A DNA stretch of 64,000 nt from Myrica gale (Eukaryota > Streptophyta > Magnoliopsida > Fagales > Myricaceae): the NCBI GenBank assembly GCA_963930655.1, contig OZ005604.1:9434001-9498000 (forward strand). The letters run 5' to 3'. Each line of letters opens with the position of its first letter. Position 1 is the stretch's first letter. This document shows, piece after piece, positions 60,015-64,000 of the stretch. Position numbers and translations under genes: made by a program. The notes below the pieces were generated by a model. The model searched no databases and was not told the DNA's origin. It was given only the letters and a program-made list of their open reading frames with translations.

Positions 60015-62654
60015 CGGAAACGTTTAAAATTTTATTGGATAAAACAAATGCAATATAGATATATATATATATATATCTGTTTTAGAAGGTAGAATAATAA
60101 GTTAAACACTAAGTAAAAGAATGTACAATATAAACAGGAGGTAGGAGTTACAGTTCACAAAACATCCGTCTACAGGAAAACAGTAGTAAAAGAAAATAAG
60201 TACAACAAAAGTGGAAGTTGTCTACTGCTTCCATACTACCACCACAAACCCCAACAACTGTACAACTATCACAGGAACCCAAAAAGATGACGACTGAATC
60301 TCTAGTCAACCCTAGACTCAGTGTCAGAGGTCAGGTCAATTATTACATTTTCACCGATATCTTCTAGCGGCAACGATGGTGAAATAGGAACATCCTCAAC
60401 TAGCTCCACAACAAAAAATTCTGGAGGTTCCTTATTGTACCACTGGGACTCACATTCCACAAAAACTTCATATGAATCCGTAACATACGTCCACACCGTA
60501 ATCACTAGAATGTATGGGTCAACATCCAGGTACTCTTCACTCATAAAGGTCAACATCTGCTATATCCAGGGTCCGCAACCATAGTACATACAAGACAATT
60601 AAATAGATAAAGGGGTGAGTCCTACAGACTCAGTAAAGGGGGGAAAGGGACATGTTATACATATATATAAGAAGGTAATCATAAGCATGAAGCATTTATA
60701 ACTATTAACAGTATAGCACTATGTGTTGCATGCATTGCAATGAAGATGTATTGGTTCCCATTCGTTTTACTTTCTTTATGCAACACTTCCGGTTCGATAG
60801 AGGTCGATAGAGATGTCCTTTCGTTACTCTGTTCTATCCCCCAGAGCAGGGTTGTGCGTCCCCTCCCCTTCTATGGGACTGTCCTGTGCTCCATGCACCA
60901 GGACCCGGTCAAGCGTATATTGTGTCACGCCAGGGATACCGCCCACTCCTTACAGTGGTGGCTTGCACTATCCCACTGTGATCGGTACCGTCACCCGTTC
61001 ATAGGACCACCTCTAGGTATGGGTTTCATTTCAGTCATTTCGATCGTTTCATTATTAGATTCCTCATTCCCATGACATGAAGATGTCTCATATGCTTTCA
61101 TGACAATCATATACCACATAATCTGAATATGCCAATAAAATAAAGACATTACATGGATTTCAACTGTCATATATATAAGGCAACTTTGTCACAATAGAAA
61201 TAATGAGCAAGTCCAACAACTTATACAAAGTTTATTTTCTTATTTATTTAATCCCATTAAAAGAACTAAAATAAACTTTCAGAGCATTTTGTAAGCATTT
61301 CCCGGGTAGGTTGGATGGAAATAGAATGGACAGTTTGTCACCAAACCAGAAAACACATCCTGGACCTAGAAACACAACACCCGAGCGTTTTATAAAGAAA
61401 TATCGGGTCCTTAAAATAAACAGACACCCTGGGTCTTTTGCATACACTCCGGGTATTTTGTAAAATCCCTGTCTGGGCTCTTTTGTAAACTGCAACAGAC
61501 AAGTTTTTAAAAAGGAACTTCTCGGCTAAAGAGGTTTGAGTCATCCGGCCCTTCAAATGAAAGGTCTCTACCTGGGTCTTTTTATAATAGACTTCCTTTT
61601 TAAATAAAACATCTTCGGGCTTTTTATTATACAAAAAGAGAAATTCCAGGCCTTAAAAAAACAAATAACAGCCCGAGCATTTTTTTGTAGAAAAACTGGC
61701 TCGGGCATTTCCTGAGCTTTCACACCAACTCTTGTAAAATAAACTATTGTTTTTATCAACAACACACAACAGTTGCAGAACCTACGTACTTTCATCTTTC
61801 ACCCAACACAGTACGTCCAAATCGTTGTTATACAAGAATAAAAACATGCTCTCTTTCTTTATCCATGACTGAGTATATATATATTCAAAACAAAGCAGAG
61901 GTTAGAAAAGGAAAGAAAAAGACTAAAAGAGACAGGCCGAGTCACATGACTTTCCCCTTTACCTTAAGATTTTCCTCCTCTTATCCCTCAGTCAATCACT
62001 TAGCTCCCCAGATTTTACGTCGCTTTCCCTCTCTGGAAGTTCTCCCTTTCTCTGTAGTTATCGCACTTTCTCTTTTTTAACGCTCTTATTCTTTCTGTTT
62101 TATTCTTTGTGTCGCACAGAGAAGATTAGAACATTCCTGCGTACATCCCCTTTGGCCAACCTATTACCGTAAACTAAGAGTCTATGCCATAAAGTTTAAA
62201 TCAATCACGTAAAGCCACCCAACAAATCATTTAAACCTCCGCACCTCACGTATCTCAGGCTCCAATGATAAAGCCCCACCTAGATGAGTAGGTAAGATAT
62301 GGTAAGGTTGCATTTACTGCCCACCATACGAAGAAGACACGTAGAAAGGAATGGAAAAAGAAGCGGGTCTTTTGTTCCTGACCAAGCGGACCTAGCCGAC
62401 CAATCCGACCAGCACACCAGTAGACCAGCACACCGGTAGACCAGCACACCAGCAGACCAGCCGACCAGTCCGACCAATCCGACCAGTCCGACCAGTCCAA
62501 CCAATTCGACCAATCCGACCAGTCCGACCAATTCTCACAAAAACTTTTGAACATAAAAACTATGATAAAAATAAAATAAAATATAACATAGTAGTTCAAC
62601 AAAACACATACAAACATAAAACATACGTAGATAGAGGGAGGGATGGGTATTACA
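59901..62654 (-). repeat. gypsy 3' LTR, 2,754 bp
   Basis: On the minus strand it starts TGTAATACCCATCCCTCCC and ends CACGGGGCGTGACA. The left part resembles the solo LTR at 41038. It contains a minisatellite (62398-62531), an AT run (60056-60077) and many GGGTC(T/C)TTT-type words (61380-61700). The LTR partner is beyond 64000. Confidence 0.93.
62398..62531. repeat. GACCAGYCCGACCAAT minisatellite in LTR
   Basis: Tandem words GACCAGTCC, GACCAATCC and GACCAGCACACCRGTA with a period near 9-18 bp. On the minus strand this reads GGTCGGA/TTGGTCGGA. Open frames here (VGLVGLVELVGL type) are by-products. Confidence 0.85.
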
Positions 62655-62667
62655 TTCTCACCCTCTT
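62655..62667 (-). other. polypurine tract of nested gypsy element
   Basis: On the minus strand AAGAGGGTGAGAA directly precedes the LTR start TGTAATACCC. It primes plus-strand DNA synthesis and confirms the orientation. Confidence 0.85.
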
Positions 62668-62760
62668 AGGAACAATTCCGTCCTCGGAATTGCAGGAGTT
62701 TTTAGAGTTACAAAGTTTTCAAAAGCGTTGTAAGCAAACAAGAGAAAATATACATAAATA

Positions 62761-63024
62761 CTAAGGTAGCTTTTTCTCAGCCAAGTCCTTATTTGTTTCG
62801 GGGTTGGTCTTTTCCTTTTCTTCTTCTATTTCGGGTCCTTCCTCAGGGTCAGATTCTTCTTCATTTTCTTTTTCTAGCGTCAGTTTCTTCACAACACGAG
62901 GGTACTGGTAACATCCCTCAGGCATACTTCGAGTTGCCCAGACTCGCCTAAGTTTGGGCTCCGGGTACTTCCTCTTCTTCACCGAACCTTTCAAAACCTC
63001 CTTCTTGATAGTCTGGTTCTCCAT
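62761..63024 (-). CDS. small ORF between pol and 3' LTR, function unknown
   Basis: 87 codons starting MENQTIKKEVLKGSVKKRKY, 72 bases downstream of the pol stop and about 100 bases before the LTR. The N-terminal half is basic (KKRKY, KLRRVW); the C-terminal half is highly acidic (EKENEEESDPEEGPEIEEEK). No known domain recognised. The strong charge split and the clean frame suggest it could be translated from the element's RNA. It could also be a chance frame in purine-rich sequence before the polypurine tract. Confidence 0.4.
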   Translation of the reverse strand: MENQTIKKEVLKGSVKKRKYPEPKLRRVWATRSMPEGCYQYPRVVKKLTLEKENEEESDPEEGPEIEEEKEKTNPETNKDLAEKKLP

Positions 63025-63096
63025 CTGCTAAATACATATGGATAGGCATAAGGATTACTAATATCTCTAAATTCACTAGCTTCAAAACCAAATAAT

Positions 63097-64000
63097 TCAA
63101 GCAAGATCATAACCTAAGTCAGTAAAGAGATGAGGGTATTTCTCACGCATCTCAGATTCTAACTCCCAAGATGCTTCTTCCACTTTCTGACTTCTCCAAA
63201 GCACCTTTACCAGGGAAATCTTTTTCGTACGCAATTCCTGCTCTTTTCGATCCATAATTTGTACTGGTTGTTCTATATATGACAAACTCTCATCCATATG
63301 CAATGGTGTAGTGTCCAAAATATGAGAGGGGTCTTCTACGTATTTCCTTAACATCGACACATGAAAGACATCATGCATCCCTTCTTGTTCTGGTGGTAGT
63401 GCTAACTGATATGCTACTGGTCCCACTTTACTTAAAATCTCGTAGGGTCCCACAAAACGAGGGTTTAGCTTCCCTTTCTTTCCAAATCGTCTAATCCCTT
63501 TCATAGGCGACACTTTAAGAAATACCTTATCGCCCACCTGAAACTCCAATTCACGACGTCTGACGTCCGCATAACTCTTTTGCCTACTCTGGGCAGCTTT
63601 GAGGCGTTCCCTGATAATCCCAATTTTTTCACAGGTCTTCTGTACAATATCGGGACCTAGCAACTGTCGTTCTCCAATTTCATCCCAAAAAAGTGGAGAT
63701 CTACATTTACGCCCATATAACGCCTCATAAGGGGCCATGCCGATACTAGATTGATAACTGTTGTTGTAGGCGAACTCCACTAATGGCAAATAATAACTCC
63801 AATGGCCCTTGAAATCCAATACGCAAGCTCTAAGTATATCCTCAAGTATTTGAATCGTCCTCTCCGATTGTCCATCTGGCTGAGGATGAAAAGTCGTACT
63901 GAATTTCAATTGAGTACCCATTGCCTTCTGAAAACCTTCCCAAATTTGAGAAGTAAAGCGGGTATCTCTGTCCGACACTATGGATCTAGGAATCCCATGT
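63097..64000 (-). CDS. gypsy integrase C-terminal part and chromodomain
   Basis: The frame is open from the window edge to the stop at 63097, about 300 codons. It shows SDRDTRFTS with the second catalytic Asp, the glutamate in QPDGQSERT, FAYNNSYQSSIGMAPYEALY, GRKCRSPLFW, the GPY-type segment RFVGPYEILSKVGPVAYQL, and HDVFHVSMLRKYV. A chromodomain-like tail has VKVLWRSQKVEEASWELESE. Such a tail targets integration to marked chromatin in chromoviruses (Tekay/Del type). The open frame indicates a relatively recent element. Upstream domains are outside the window. Confidence 0.95.
   Translation of the reverse strand, partial: HGIPRSIVSDRDTRFTSQIWEGFQKAMGTQLKFSTTFHPQPDGQSERTIQILEDILRACVLDFKGHWSYYLPLVEFAYNNSYQSSIGMAPYEALYGRKCRSPLFWDEIGERQLLGPDIVQKTCEKIGIIRERLKAAQSRQKSYADVRRRELEFQVGDKVFLKVSPMKGIRRFGKKGKLNPRFVGPYEILSKVGPVAYQLALPPEQEGMHDVFHVSMLRKYVEDPSHILDTTPLHMDESLSYIEQPVQIMDRKEQELRTKKISLVKVLWRSQKVEEASWELESEMREKYPHLFTDLGYDLA

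Larger units (their letters stand above)
59901..64000 (-). mobile_element. second Ty3/gypsy chromovirus, nested, 3' part
   Basis: On the minus strand it reads integrase and chromodomain (64000-63097), a spacer with an 87-codon frame, a polypurine tract (62667-62655) and the 3' LTR (62654-59901). It interrupts the gag-pol at 59900. The base pattern before it is TAGGG (59896-59900), one copy of its expected duplication. The 5' part is outside the window. Confidence 0.94.

Noticed and set aside
62255..62617. Minus-strand frame with GLVGLVGLVELVG-type repeats, resembling a membrane protein
   Set aside because: It is the translation of the GACCAGTCC minisatellite in an LTR.

Overview
The window looks like nuclear DNA of a eudicot plant. 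It contains one spliced host gene with canonical GT/AG introns, and most of the rest is plant transposable elements: Ty1/copia and Ty3/gypsy LTR retrotransposons, CACTA DNA transposons, a LINE remnant and MITEs. Species cannot be fixed from the sequence. No bacterial operons, rRNA, tRNA genes or CRISPR arrays are visible.

Layout. 1-3477: 5' part of a minus-strand copia element (LTR, long leader, broken gag-protease). 3478-7549: a second copia LTR fragment, an 81-bp perfect palindrome, CT-rich sequence and a gypsy protease remnant. 7550-16836: a CACTA element (target duplication CCC) sitting in a LINE ORF2 remnant. It carries a gag-only retroelement (duplication TTAAA), a decayed Transposase_24-like gene and a 4.6-kb solo LTR (duplication TAACT). 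17721-25133: gypsy-LTR-like sequence, then a minus-strand copia relic split by a second CACTA (20047-23430, duplication TCA) packed with CGATCGATCG motifs.

25134-30904 is the only host-gene island. It holds a five-exon FYVE plus SYLF domain gene (CDS 26478-29229, predicted 477 aa), with one MITE upstream and another in its second intron. 30905-38204: a truncated third CACTA, then a plus-strand copia whose LTR holds a 2.3-kb solo LTR (duplication GTTTT). 38360-49243: a tandem array of about 0.8-kb units, seven by anchor count, broken by two solo LTRs (duplications ACTAA and TTTCG/TTTCA), one of which carries a MULE-type MITE.

50341-64000 is a three-level nest: an old LTR holds a gypsy chromovirus-like element, whose open gag-pol frame is cut inside integrase by a second gypsy element running off the window on the minus strand.

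The host gene most likely encodes a phosphoinositide-binding membrane-trafficking protein. The rest records repeated insertion followed by LTR-LTR recombination. The observations I judge least explained are the ~805-bp tandem array, the short palindromic or transcription-factor-like motif arrays that recur at similar places in unrelated elements, and the exact 81-bp palindrome. I see no convincing new enzymatic or defence system.
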